Shown here: in pieces, positions 24,221 to 37,742 of the stretch
How the letters are laid out: each line of letters begins with the position of its first letter
Position numbering within the stretch: position 1 is the first letter of the stretch
Source of the DNA: Atherix ibis
Lineage: Eukaryota; Arthropoda; Insecta; Diptera; Athericidae
Direction of reading: 5' to 3'
Length of the DNA stretch: 64,000 bases
Assembly (NCBI GenBank): GCA_958298945.1
Contig: OY282610.1
Coordinates: forward strand, 51,343,667 to 51,407,666
Program-made: the position numbers and the translations under genes
The notes under the pieces: model-generated
What the model saw: the letters and a program-made list of their open reading frames with translations, nothing else
The model's database searches: none
Told to the model about the DNA's origin: nothing

Positions 24221-26213
24221 CCAGAAAGAATTTTCTCATTCCAATGAGAATAATATGAATTGGAGAAGCTTTGCCTGAAAGTGCACAATCATACCCCAAA
24301 CAAACATCTCCAAAAAACCACCATTTTCATAGAGAAAAACAAATTTTAAGAGAAAGTGGACTCAGTGTAATAATTGTTGCCTCCTATTTTTTGAGAAAAC
24401 TGGGTGCCTGGTGTAAAAATTGGATTTTCGTGAATATTGTCACAAATTTTCGAATTTTTGTGGTTTTTTGCATATCTTTAGGTGGTCAATTTATTTTGCT
24501 TTCAGTAAATAAAAAATTTAATTTAAGGCAATTTTTTTTTAATAGTGCTCACAAAAATTTATTCTGAAAGGATATTCCTTTTTCGATCAGGATAATATGG
24601 ATCTAGAAGGCTATGTTAAAGTGTATGTAATGAAACCATGAAACAAATTGCCAATTTTATCCAAAAAAGCAAACTTTATTTTTAAAAAAATACAGCGAAC
24701 TTTAGGTATTTTTTTTTAAAACGCCTGGAAAAAATTTTCCTGTAAGGACTTTTTTAGTCCGATCAGGATAATAAGAATAATTATTAGTTTCACATATGTA
24801 TGCGCATTAACATCATTAAACAAATTTTCGAAAAAATTTCCTTTTTCATAGAAAAATAGAAATTTAAAAAAAAATTTAATGATCTTTTGGCAAATTTTTC
24901 TCAAAACTCCCACCGAAATTTATCGTGATATGTCATTTTCCTTCCAATCTTTATATTAAGAGTCATAGAAGGTTTGCCTGAAAGTGTGCAATGACACCAC
25001 AAAATAAATTCTAAAAAACCTTAATTTTTATACAAAAAAAACGAATTTTAATAAAGAAAACAATTAATTTTATGAATTTTTTCTCAAAATCACCAACAAA
25101 AATTTATCCAGAAAGGATATTCTCATTCCAATCGAGAAAATATGTATTGGAGAAGCTTTGCCTGAAAGTACGTAATGACACCATAAAAACAATTCTAAAA
25201 ACCTTAATTTGTATACAAAAAAAAACGAATTTTAAGAAAGGAAACTATAAATTTTATGAATTTTTTCTCAAAATCACCAACAAAAATTTATCCAGAAAGG
25301 ATATTCTCATTCCAATCGAGAAAATATGTATTGGAGCAGCTTTGCCTGAAAGTACGCAATGACACCATAAAAAAAATTCTAAAAACCTTAAATTGTAAAC
25401 AAAAAAAAACGAATTTTAGGAAAGAAAACTATAAGTTTTATGAATTTTTTCTCAAAATCACCAACAAAAATTTATCCAGAAAGGATATTCTCATTCCAAT
25501 CGAGAAAATATGTATTGGAGAAGCTTTGCCTGAAAGTACGCAATGACACCATAAAAACAATTCTAAAAACCTTAATTTGTATACAAAAAAAAAACGAATT
25601 TTAAGAAAGAAAACTATAAATTTTATGAATTTTTTCTCAAAATCACCAACAAAAATTTATCCAGAAAGGATATTCTCATTCCAATCGAGAAAATATGTAT
25701 TGGAGAAGCTTTGCCTGAAAGTATGCAATGACACCATAAAAACAATTCTAAAAACCTTAATTTGTATACAAAAAAAAAACGAATTTTAGGAAAGAAAACT
25801 ATAAATTTTATGAATTTTTTCTCAAAATCACCAACAAAAATTTATCCAGAAAGGATATTCTCATTCCAATCGAGAAAATATGCATTGGAGAAGCTTTGCC
25901 TAAAAGAACGCAATGACACCATAAAAACCGTTCTAAAAACCTTAATTTTTATACAAAAAAAAAACGAATTTTAAGAAAGAAAACCATAAATTTTATGAAT
26001 TTTTTCTCAAAATCACCAACAAAAATTTATCCAGAAATGATATTCTCATTCCAATCGAGAAAATATGCATTGGAGAAGCTTTGCCTGAAAGTACGCAATG
26101 ACACCATAAAAACAATTCTAAAAACCTTAATTTTTATACAAAAAAAATGAATTTTAAGAAATAAAACCATAAATTTTATGAATTTTTTCTCAAAACCACC
26201 AACAAAAATTTAG
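24221..26213 (+). repeat. HOR unit 14 (6 A monomers, 1,993 bp)
   Basis: D1 has aatttaaggc (as in units 11 and 16), D2 has gccaattttatcc, and D4 has gtgatatgtc and caatctttat. The second A monomer has ggagcagctttg, which loses AAGCTT, with ttaaattgtaaac. Nearly the same haplotype is in unit 15 about 1,994 bp downstream. The last monomer ends tttagccag, as at the unit 9/10 border. Confidence 0.92.
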
Positions 26214-27653
26214 CCAGAAAGAATTTTCTCATTCCAATGAGAATAATATGAATTGGAAAAGCTTTGCCTGAAAGTGCACAATCATACCTTAAACAAACAT
26301 CTCCAAAAAACCACCATTTTCATAGAGAAAAACAAATTTTAAGAGAAAGTGGACTCAGTGTAATAATTGTTGCCTCCTATTTTTTGAGAAATCTGGGTGC
26401 CTGGTGTAAAAATTGGATTTTTGTGAATATTGTCACAAATTTTCGAATTTTTGTGGTTTTTTGCATATCTTTAGGTGGTCAATTTATTTTGCTTTCAGTA
26501 AATAAAAAATTTAATTTTAGGCAATTTTTTTTTAATAGTGCTCACAAAAATTTATTCTGAAAGGATATTCCTTTTTCGATCAGGATAATATGGATCTAGA
26601 AGGCTATGTTAAAGTGTATGTAATGAAACCATGAAACAAATTGCCATTTTTATCCAAAAAAGTAAACTTTATTTTTAAAAAAATACAGCGAACTTTAGGT
26701 ATTTTTTTTTAAAACGCCTGGAAAAATTTTTCCTGTAAGGACTTTTTTAGTCCGATCAGGATAATAAGAATAATTATTAGTTTCACATATGTATGCGCAT
26801 TAACATCATTAAACAAATTTTCGAAAAAATTTCCTTTTTCATAGAAAAATAGAAATTTAAAAAAAAATTTAATGATCTTTTGGCAAATTTTTCTCAAAAC
26901 TCCCACCGAAATTTATCGTGATATGTCATTTTCCTTCCAATCATTATATTAAGAGTCATGGAAGGTTTGCCTGAAAGTGTGCAATGACACCACAAAATAA
27001 ATTCTAAAAAACCTTAATTTTTATACAAAAAAAAACGAATTTTAATAAAGAAAACAATTAATTTTATGAATTTTTTCTCAAAATCACCAACAAAAATTTA
27101 TCCAGAAAGGATATTCTCATTCCAATCGAGAAAATATGTATTGGAGAAGCTTTGCCTGAAAGTACGCAATGACACCATAAAAACAATTCTAAAAACCTTA
27201 ATTTGTATACAAAAAAAAAACGAATTTTAAGAAAGAAAACTATAAATTTTATGAATTTTTTCTCAAAATCACCAACAAAAATTTATCCAGAAAGGATATT
27301 CTCATTCCAATCGAGAAAATATGTATTGGAGCAGCTTTGCCTGAAAGTACGCAATGACACCATAAAATCAATTCTAAAAACCTTAAATTGTAAACAAAAA
27401 AAAACGAATTTTAAGAAAGAAAACTATAAATTTTATGAATTTTTTCTCAAAATCACCAACAAAAATTTATCCAGAAAGGATATTCTCATTCCAATCGAGA
27501 AAATGTGCATTGGAGAAGCTTTGCCTAAAAGTACGCAATGACACCATAAAAACCGTTCTAAAAACCTTAATTTTTATACAAAAAAAACGAATTTTAAGAA
27601 AGAAAACCATAAATTTTATGAATTTTTTCTCAAAACCACCAACAAAAATTTAT
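26214..27653 (+). repeat. HOR unit 15 (3 A monomers, 1,440 bp)
   Basis: D1 has ggaaaagctttg, cataccttaaac and gaaatctgggtg. D2 has aaaagtaaac and gaaaaatttttcc. D4 has gtgatatgtc and gtcatggaagg. The second A monomer carries ggagcagctttg, aaaatcaattc and ttaaattgtaaac. The third has aaatgtgcattgg and runs directly into an a5-type accaccaac end. Confidence 0.92.
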
Positions 27654-30012
27654 CCAGAAAGAATTTTCTCATTCCAATGAGAATAATATGAATTGGAGAA
27701 GCTTTGCCTGAAAGTACACAATCATACCCCAAACAAACATCTCCAAAAAACCACCATTTTCATAGAGAAAAACAAATTTTAAGAGAAAGTGGACTCAGTG
27801 TAATAATTGTTGCCTCCTATTTTTTGAGAAAACTGGGTGCCTGGTGTAAAAATTGGATTTTCGTGAATATTGTCACAAATTTTCGAATTTTTGTGGTTTT
27901 TTGCATATCTTTAGGTGGTCAATTTATTTTGCTTTCAGTAAATAAAAAATTTAATTTAAGGCAATTTTTTTTTAATAGTGCTCACAAAAATTTATTCTGA
28001 AAGGATATTCCTTTTTCGATCAGGATAATATGGATCTAGAAGGCTATGTTAAAGTGTATGTAATGAAACCATGAAACAAATTGCCATTTTTATCCAAAAA
28101 AGCAAACTTTATTTTTAAAAAAATACAGCGAACTTTAGGTATTTTTTTTTAAAACGCCTGGAAAAAATTTTCCTGTAAGGACTTTTTTAGTCCGATCAGG
28201 ATAATAAGAATAATTATTAGTTTCACATATGTATGCGCATTAACATTATTAAACAAATTTTCGAAAAAATTTCCTTTTTCATAGAAAAATAGAAATTTAA
28301 AAAAAAATTTAATGATCTTTTGGCAAATTTTTCTCAAAACTCCCACCGAAATTTATCGTGACATGTCATTTTCCTTCCAATCATTATATTAAGAGTCATA
28401 GAAGGTTTGCCTGAAAATGTGCAATGACACCACAAAATAAATTCTAAAAAACCTTAATTTTTATACAAAAAAAACGAATTTTAATAAAGAAAACAATTAA
28501 TTTTATGAATTTTTTCTCAAAATCACCAACAAAAATTTATCCAGAAAGGATATTCTCATTCCAATCGAGAAAATATGTATTGGAGAAGCTTTGCCTGAAA
28601 GTACGCAATGACACCATAAAAACAATTCTAAAAACCTTAATTTGTATACAAAAAAAAACGAATTTTAAGAAAGAAAACTATAAATTTTATGAATTTTTTC
28701 TCAAAATCACCAACAAAAATTTATCCAGAAAGGATATTCTCATTCCAATCGAGAAAATATGTATTGGAAAAGCTTTGCCTGAAAGTACGCAATGACACCA
28801 TAAAAACAATTCTAAAAACCTTAATTTTTATACAAAAAAAAACGAATTTTAGGAAAGAAAACTATAAATTTTATGAATTTTTTCTCAAAATCACCAACAA
28901 AAATTTATCCAGAAAGGATATTCTCATTCCAATCGAGAAAATATGCATTGGAGAAGCTTTGCCTAAAAGTACGCAATGACACCATAAAAACCGTTCTAAA
29001 AACCTTAATTTTTATACAAAAAAAAAACGAATTTTAATAAAGAAAACTATTAATTTTATGAATTTTTTCTCAAAATCACCAACAAAAATTTATCCAGAAA
29101 GGATATTCTCATTCCAATCGAGAAAATATGCATTGGACAAGCTTTGCCTAAAAGTACGCAATGACACCATAAAAACCGTTCTAAAAACCTTAATTTTTAT
29201 ACAAAAAAAACGAATTTTAATAAAGAAAACAATTAATTTTATGAATTTTTTCTCAAAATCACCAACAAAAATTTATCCAGAAAGGATATTCTCATTCCAA
29301 TCGAGAAAATATATATTGGAGAAGCTTTGCCTGAAAGTACGCAATGACACCATAAAAACAATTCTAAAAACCTTAATTTGTATACAAAAAAAAAACGAAT
29401 TTTAAGAAAGAAAACTATAAATTTTATGAATTTTTTCTCAAAATCACCAACAAAAATTTATCCATAAAGGATATTCTCATTCCAATCGAGAAAATATGTA
29501 TTGGAGAAGCTTTGCCTGAAAGTACGCAATGACACCATAAAAACAATTCTAAAAACCTTAATTTGTATACAAAAAAAAACGAATTTTAGGAAAGAAAACT
29601 ATAAATTTTATGAATTTTTTCTCAAAATCACCAACAAAAATTTATCCAGAAAGGATATTCTCATTCCAATCGAGAAAATATGCATTGGAGAAGCTTTGCC
29701 TAAAAGTACGCAATGACACCATAAAAACCGTTCTAAAAACCTTAATTTTTATACAAAAAAAAACGAATTTTAAGAAAGAAAACCATAAATTTTATGAATT
29801 TTTTCTCAAAATCACCAACAAAAATTTATCCAGAAATGATATTCTCATTCCAATCGAGAAAATATGCATTGGAGAAGCTTTGCCTGAAAGTACGCAATGA
29901 CACCATAAAAACAATTCTAAAAACCTTAATTTTTATACAAAAAAAATGAATTTTAAGAAAGAAAACCATAAATTTTATGAATTTTTTCTCAAAACCACCA
30001 ACAAAAATTTAT
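27654..30012 (+). repeat. HOR unit 16 (8 A monomers, 2,359 bp)
   Basis: D1 has gaaagtacacaatc and aatttaaggc, D3 has aacattattaaac, and D4 has gaaaatgtgc. Two successive monomers carry a3-type 3' ends. The second, near 29220, is followed by an a1-type monomer with atatattgg instead of a4, which restarts the a1-a2 series. One border reads ccataaagg near 29462. Confidence 0.92.
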
Positions 30013-31635
30013 CCAGAAAGAATTTTCTCATTCCAATGAGAATAATATGAATTGGAGAAGCTTTGCCTGAAAGTGCACAATCATACCCCAAACAAACATC
30101 TCCAAAAAACCACCATTTTCATAGAGAAAAATAAATTTTAAGAGAAAGTGGACTCAGTGTAATAATTGTTGCCTCCTATTTTTTGAGAAAACTGGGTGCC
30201 TGGTGTAAAAATTGGATTTTCGTGAATATTGTCACAAATTTTCGAATTTTTGTGGTTTTTTGCATATCTTTAGGTGGTCAATTTATTTTGCTTTCAGTAA
30301 ATAAAAAATTTAATTTTAGGCAATTTTTTTTTAATAGTGCTCACAAAAATTTATTCTGAAAGGATATTCCTTTTTCGATCAGGATAATATGGATCTAGAA
30401 GGCTATGTTAAAGTGTATGTAATGAAACCATGAAACAAATTGCCATTTTTATCCAAAAAAGCAAACTTTATTTTTAAAAAAATACAGCGAACTTTAGGTA
30501 TTTTTTTTTAAAACGCCTGGAAAAAATTTTCCTGTAAGGACTTTTTTAGTCCGATCAGGATAATAAGAATAATTATTAGTTTCACATATGTATGCGCATT
30601 AACATCATTAAACAAATTTTCGAAAAAATTTCCTTTTTCATAGAAAAATAGAAATTTAAAAAAAAATTTAATGATCTTTTGGCAAATTTTTCTCAAAACT
30701 CCCACCGAAATTTATCGTGACATGTCATTTTCCTTCCAATCATTATATTAAGAGTCATAGAAGGTTTGCCTGAAAGTGTGCAATGACACCACAAAATAAA
30801 TTCTAAAAAACCTTAATTTTTATACAAAAAAAACGAATTTTAATAAAGAAAACAATAAATTTTATGAATTTTTTCTCAAAATCACCAACAAAAATTTATC
30901 CAGAAAGGATATTCTCATTCCAATCAAGAAAATATATATTGGAGAAGCTTTGCCTGAAAGTACGCAATGACACCATAAAAACAATTCTAAAAACCTTAAT
31001 TTGTATACAAAAAAAAAACGAATTTTAAGAAAGAAAACTATAAATTTTATGAATTTTTTCTCAAAATCACCAACAAAAATTTATCCAGAAAGGATATTCT
31101 CATTCCAATCGAGAAAATATGTATTGGAGAAGCTTTGCCTGAAAGTACGCAATGACACCATAAAAACAATTCTAAAAACCTTAATTTGTATACAAAAAAA
31201 AACGAATTTTAGGAAAGAAAACTATAAATTTTATGAATTTTTTCTCAAAATCACCAACAAAAATTTATCCAGAAAGGATATTCTCATTCCAATCGAGAAA
31301 ATATGCATTGGAGAAGCTTTGCCTAAAAGTACGCAATGACACCATAAAAACCGTTCTAAAAACCTTAATTTTTATACAAAAAAAAACGAATTTTAAGAAA
31401 GAAAACCATAAATTTTATGAATTTTTTCTCAAAATCACCAACAAAAATTTATCCAGAAATGATATTCTCATTCCAATCGAGAAAATATGCATTGGAGAAG
31501 CTTTGCCTGAAAGTACGCAATGACACCATAAAAACAATTCTAAAAACCTTAATTTTTATACAAAAAAAATGAATTTTAAGAAAGAAAACCATAAATTTTA
31601 TGAATTTTTTCTCAAAACCACCAACAAAAATTTAT
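30013..31635 (+). repeat. HOR unit 17 (4 A monomers, 1,623 bp)
   Basis: D1 has gaaaaataaatttt near 30127, shared with unit 18, which stops the usual chance frame. D4 ends aacaataaatttt. The first A monomer has aatcaagaaaat and atatattgg. The a5 monomer is of the regular gaaatgatattc type. Confidence 0.92.
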
Positions 31636-33445
31636 CCAGAAAGAATTTTCTCATTCCAATGAGAATAATATGAATGGGAGAAGCTTTGCCTGAAAGTGCA
31701 CAATCATACCCCAAACAAACATCTCCAAAAAACCACCATTTTCATAGAGAAAAATAAATTTTAAGAGAAAGTGGACTCAGTGTAATAATTGTTGCCTCCT
31801 ATTTTTTGAGAAAACTGGGTGCCTGGTGTAAAAATTGGATTTTCGTGAATATTGTCACAAATTTTCGAATTTTTGTGGTTTTTTGCATATCTTTAGGTGG
31901 TCAATTTATTTTGCTTTCAGTAAATAAAAAATTTAATTTTAGGCAATTTTTTTTTAATAGTGCTCACAAAAATTTATTCTGAAAGGATATTCCTTTTTCG
32001 ATCAGGATAATATGGATCTAGAAGGCTATGTTAAAGTGTATGTAATGAAACCATGAAACAAATTGCCATTTTTATCCAAAAAAGCAAACTTTATTTTTTT
32101 AAAAATACAGCGAACTTTAGGTATTTTTTTTTAAAACGCCTGGGAAAAATTTTCCTGTAAGGACTTTTTTAGTCCGATCAGGATAATAAGAATAATTATT
32201 AGTTTCACATATGTATGCGCATTAACATCATTAAGCAAATTTTCGAAAAAATTTCCTTTTTCATAGAAAAATAGAAATTTAAAAAAAAATTTAATGATCT
32301 TTTGGCAAATTTTTTCTCAAAACTCCCACCGAAATTTATCGTGACATGTCATTTTCCTTCCAATCATTATATTAAGAGTCATAGAAGGTTTGCCTGAAAG
32401 TGTGCAATGACACCACAAAATAAATTCTAAAAAACCTTAATTTTTATACAAAAAAAAACGAATTTTAATAAAGAAAACAATTAATTTTATGAATTTTTTC
32501 TCAAAATCACCAACAAAAATTTATCCAGAAAGGATATTCTCATTCCAATCGAGAAAATATGTATTGGAGAAGCTTTGCCTGAAAGTACGCAATGACACCA
32601 TAAAAACAATTCTAAAAACCTTAATTTGTATACAAAAAAAAAACGAATTTTAAGAAAGAAAACTAAAAATTTTATGAATTTTTTCTCAAAATCACCAACA
32701 AAAATTTATCCAGAAAGGATATTCTCATTCCAAGCGAGAAAATATGTATTGGAAAAGCTTTGCCTGAAAGTACGCAATGACACCATAAAAACAATTCTAA
32801 AAACCTTAATTTGTATACAAAAAAAAAACGAATTTTAGGAAAGAAAACTATAAATTTTATAAATTTTTTCTCAAAATCACCAACAAAAATTTATCCAGAA
32901 AGGATATTCTCATTCCAATCGAGAAAATATGCATTGGAGAAGCTTTGCCTAAAAGTACGCAATGACACCATAAAAACCGTTCTAAAAACCTTAATTTTTA
33001 TACAAAAAAAAACGAATTTTAATAAAGAAAACAATTAATTTTATGAATTTTTTCTCAAAATCACCAACAAAAATTTATCCAGGAAGGATATTCTCATTCC
33101 AATCGAGAAAATATGCATTGGAGAAACTTTGCCTAAAAGTACGCAATGACACCATAAAAACCGTTCTAAAAACCTTAATTTTTATACAAAAAAAAACGAA
33201 TTTTAAGAAAGAAAACCATAAATTTTATGAATTTTTTCTCAAAATCACCAACAAAAATTTATCCAGAAATGATATTCTCATTCCAATCGAGAAAATATGC
33301 ATTGGAAAAGCTTTGCCTGAAAGTACGCAATGACACCATAAAAACAATTCTAAAAACCTTAACTTTTATACAAAAAAAATGAATTTTAAGAAAGAAAACC
33401 ATAAATTTTATGAATTTTTTCTCAAAACCACCAACAAAAATTTAT
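31636..33445 (+). repeat. HOR unit 18 (5 A monomers, 1,810 bp)
   Basis: D1 has gaatgggagaag and the aaataaatttt change of unit 17. D2 has tatttttttaaaaatac and gcctgggaaaa. D3 has attaagcaaat and an extra T (caaattttttctc). The fourth A monomer begins ccaggaagg (33079) and has gagaaactttgcc, which loses AAGCTT. Both features recur at 37376 in the 4.29-kb duplication. Confidence 0.92.
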
Positions 33446-34701
33446 CCAGAAAGAATTTTCTCATTCCAATGAGAATAATATGAATTGGAGAAGCTTTGCC
33501 TGAAAGTGCACAATCATACCCCAAACAAACATCTCCAAAAAACCACCATTTTCATAGAGAAAAACAAATTTTAAGAGAAAGTGGACTCAGTGTAATAATT
33601 GTTGCCTCCTATTTTTTGAGAAAACTGGGTGCCTGGTGTAAAAATTGGATTTTCGTGAATATTGTCACAAATTTTCGAATTTTTGTGGTTTTTTGCATAT
33701 CTTTAGGTGGTCAATTTATTTTGCTTTCAGTAAATAAAAAATTTAATTTTAGGCAATTTTTTTTTAATAGTGCTCACAAAAATTTATTCTGAAAGGATAT
33801 TCCTTTTTCGATCAGGATAATATGGATCTAGAAGGCTATGTTAAAGTGTATGTAATGAAACCATGAAACAAATTGCCATTTTTATCCAAAAAAGCAAACT
33901 TTATTTTTAAAAAAATACAGCGAACTTTAGGTATTTTTTTTTAAAACGCCTGGAAAAAATTTTCCTGTAAGGACTTTTTTAGTCCGATCAGGATAATAAG
34001 AATAATTATTAGTTTCACATATGTATGCGCATTAACATCATTAAACAAATTTTCGAAAAAATTTCCTATTTCATAGAAAAATAGAAATTTAAAAAAAAAT
34101 TTAATGATCTTTTGGCAAATTTTTCTCAAAACTCCCACCGAAATTTATCGTGACATGTCATTTTCCTTCCAATCATTATATTAAGAGTCATAGAAGGTTT
34201 GCCTGAAAGTGTGCAATGACACCACAAAATAAATTCTAAAAAACCTTAATTTTTATACAAAAAAAAACGAATTTTAGGAAAGAAAACTATAAATTTTATG
34301 AATTTTTTCTCAAAATCACCAACAAAAATTTATCCAGAAAGGATATTCTCATTCCAATCGAGAAAATATGCATTGGAGAAGCTTTGCCTAAAAGTACGCA
34401 ATGACATTATAAAAACCGTTCTAAAAACCTTAATTTTTATACAAAAAAAAACGAATTTTAAGAAAGAAAATCATAAATTTTATGAATTTTTTCTCAAAAT
34501 CACCAGCAAAAATTTATCCAGAAATGATATTCTCATTCCAATCGAGAAAATATGCATTGGAAAAGCTTTGCCTGAAAGTACGCAATGACACCATAAAAAC
34601 AATTCTAAAAACCTTAATTTTTATACAAAAAAAAATGAATTTTAAGAAAGAAAACCATAAATTTTATGAATTTTTTCTCAAAACCACCAACAAAAATTTA
34701 T
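33446..34701 (+). repeat. HOR unit 19 (2 A monomers, 1,256 bp)
   Basis: D3 has tttcctatttcatag. The first A has gacattataaaaacc and is followed by gaaaatcataaatt and tcaccagcaaaa. All of these recur in unit 22. This is the first unit of copy 1 of the 4.29-kb duplication. Confidence 0.93.
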
Positions 34702-36118
34702 CCAGAAAGAATTTTCTCATTCCAATGAGAATAATATGAATTGGAGAAGCTTTGCCTGAAAGTGCACATTCATACCCCAAACAAACATCTCCAAAAAACC
34801 ACCATTTTCATAGAGAAAAACAAATTTTAAGAGAAAGTGGACTCAGTGTAATAATTGTTGCCTCCTATTTTTTGAGAAAACTGGGTGCCTGGTGTAAAAA
34901 TTGGATTTTCGTGAATATTGTCACAAATTTTCGAATTTTTGTGGTTTTTTGCATATCTTTAGGTGGTCAATTTATTTTGCTTTCAGTAAATAAAAAATTT
35001 AATTTTAGGCAATTTTTTTTTAATAGTGCTCACAAAAATTTATTCTGAAAGGATATTCCTTTTTCGATCAGGATAATATGGATCTAGAAGGCTATGTTAA
35101 AGTGTATGTAATGAAACCATGAAACAAATTGCCATTTTTATCCAAAAAAGCAAACTTTATTTTTAAAAAAATACAGCGAACTTTAGGTATTTTTTTTTAA
35201 AACGCCTGGAAAAAATTTTCCTGTAAGGACTTTTTTAGTCCGATCAGGATAATAAGAATAATTATTAGTTTCACATATGTATGCGCATTAACATCATTAA
35301 ACAAATTTTCGAAAAAATTTCCTTTTTCATAGAAAATGATCTTTTGGCAATTTTTTCTCAAAACTCCCACCGAAATTTATCGTGACATGTCATTTTCCTT
35401 CCAATCATTATATTAAGAGTCATAGAAGGTTTGCCTGAAAGTGTGCAATGACACCACAAAATAAATTCTAAAAAACCTTTATTTTTATACAAAAAAAAAC
35501 GAATTTTAATAAAGAAAACAATTAATTTTATGAATTTTTTCTCAAAATCACCAACAAAAATTTATCCAGAAAGGATATTCTCATTCCAATCGAGAAAATA
35601 TGTATTGGAGAAGCTTTGCCTGAAAGTACGCAATGACACCATAAAAACAATTCTAAAAACCTTAATTTGTATACAAAAAAAAAACGAATTTTAGGAAAGA
35701 AAACTATAAATTTTATGAATTTTTTCTCAAAATCACCAACAAAAATTTATCCAGAAAGGATATTCTCATTCCAATCGAGAAAATATGCATTGGAGAAGCT
35801 TTGCCTAAAAGTACGCAATGACACCATAAAAACCGTTCTAAAAACCTTAATTTTTATACAAAAAAAAACGAATTTTAATAAAGAAAACAATTAATTTTAT
35901 GAATTTTTTCTCAAAATCACTAACAAAAATTTATCCAGAAAGGATATTCTCATTCCAATCGAGAAAATATGCATTGGAGAAGCTTTGCCTAAAAGTACGC
36001 AATGACACCATAAAAACCGTTCTAAAAACCTTAATTTTTATACAAAAAAAAACGAATTTTAAGAAAGAAAACCATAAATTTTATGAATTTTTTCTCAAAA
36101 TCACCAACAAAAATTTAT
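34702..36118 (+). repeat. HOR unit 20 (3 A monomers, 1,417 bp) with 24-bp D3 deletion
   Basis: D1 has gtgcacattcatacc. D3 lacks 24 bp in its A-rich stretch near 35335 (catagaaaatgatctttt), and D4 has aaacctttattttt. An A monomer border has tcactaac near 35918. Unit 23 repeats all of this. Confidence 0.93.
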
Positions 36119-37742
36119 CCAGAAAGAATTTTCTCATTCCAATGAGAATAATATGAATTGGAGAAGCTTTGCCTGAAAGTGCACAATCATACCCCAAACA
36201 AACATCTCCAAAAAACCACCATTTTCATAGAGAAAAACAAATTTTAAGAGAAAGTGGACTCAGTGTAATAATTGTTGCCTCCTATTTTTTGAGAAAACTG
36301 GGTGCCTGGTGTAAAAATTGGATTTTCGTGAATATTGTCACAAATTTTCGAATTTTTGTGGTTTTTTGCATATCTTTAGGTGGTCAATTTATTTTGCTTT
36401 CAGTAAATAAAAAATTTAATTTTAGGCAATTTTTTTTTAATAGTGCTCACAAAAATTTATTCTGAAAGGATATTCCTTTTTCGATCAGGATAATATGGAT
36501 CTAGAAGGCTATGTTAAAGTGTATGTAATGAAACCATGAAACAAATTGCCATTTTTATCCAAAAAAGCAAACTTTATTTTTTAAAAAATACAGCGAACTT
36601 TAGGTATTTTTTTTTAAAACGCCTGGAAAAAATTTTCCTGTAAGGACTTTTTTAGTCCGATCAGGATAATAAGAATAATTATTAGTTTCACATATGTATG
36701 CGCATTAACATCATTAAACAAATTTTCGAAAAAATTTCCTTTTTCATAGAAAAATAGAAATTTAAAAAAAAATTTAATGATCTTTTGGCAAATTTTTCTT
36801 AAAACTCCCACCGAAATTTATCGTGACATGTCATTTTCCTTCCAATCATTATATTAAGAGTCATAGAAGGTTTGCCTGAAAGTGTGCAATGACACCACAA
36901 AATAAATTCTAAAAAACCTTAATTTTTATACAAAAAAAAACGAATTTTAATAAAGAAAACAATTAATTTTATGAATTTTTTCTCAAAATCACCAACAAAA
37001 ATTTATCCAGAAAGGATATTCTCATTCCAATCGAGAAAATATGTATTGGAGAAGCTTTGCCTGAAAGTACGCAATGCCACCATAAAAATAATTCTAAAAA
37101 CCTTAATTTGTATACAAAAAAAAAAAGAATTTTAGGAAAGAAAACTATAAATTTTATGAATTTTTTCTCAAAATCACCAACAAAAATTTATCCAGAAAGG
37201 ATATTCTCATTCCAATCGAGAAAATATGCATTGGAGAAGCTTTGCCTAAAAGTACGCAATGACACCATAAAAACCGTTCTAAAAACCTTAATTTTTATAC
37301 AAAAAAAAACGAATTTTAATAAAGAAAACAATTAATTTTATGAATTTTTTCTCAAAATCACCAACAAAAATTTATCCAGGAAGGATATTCTCATTCCAAT
37401 CGAGAAAATATGCATTGGAGAAACTTTGCCTAAAAGTACGCAATGACACCATAAAAACCGTTCTAAAAACCTTAATTTTTATACAAAAAAAAACGAATTT
37501 TAAGAAAGAAAACCATAAATTTTATGAATTTTTTCTCAAAATCACCAACAAAAATTTATCCAGAAATGATATTCTCATTCCAATCGAGAAAATATGCATT
37601 GGAAAAGCTTTGCCTGAAAGTACGCAATGACACCATAAAAACAATTCTAAAAACCTTAACTTTTATACAAAAAAAATGAATTTTAAGAAAGAAAACCATA
37701 AATTTTATGAATTTTTTCTCAAAACCACCAACAAAAATTTAT
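36119..37742 (+). repeat. HOR unit 21 (4 A monomers, 1,624 bp)
   Basis: D2 has ttttttaaaaaatac and D3 ends tttttcttaaaactc. The first A monomer has gcaatgccaccataaaaat and an 11-A tract followed by g, giving aaaagaattttagg near 37120. Unit 24 shares these. The third A starts ccaggaagg at 37376. Confidence 0.92.

Larger units (their letters stand above)
33079..37375 (+). repeat. 4.29-kb segmental tandem duplication, copy 1
   Basis: Runs from the ccaggaagg monomer at 33079 to just before the same monomer at 37376, spanning units 19, 20 and most of 21. The pattern of unit lengths (1256, 1417, 1624) and all private markers recur in copy 2. The true left edge may lie up to ~200 bp further left, since the preceding monomer is also similar. 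Confidence 0.9.
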
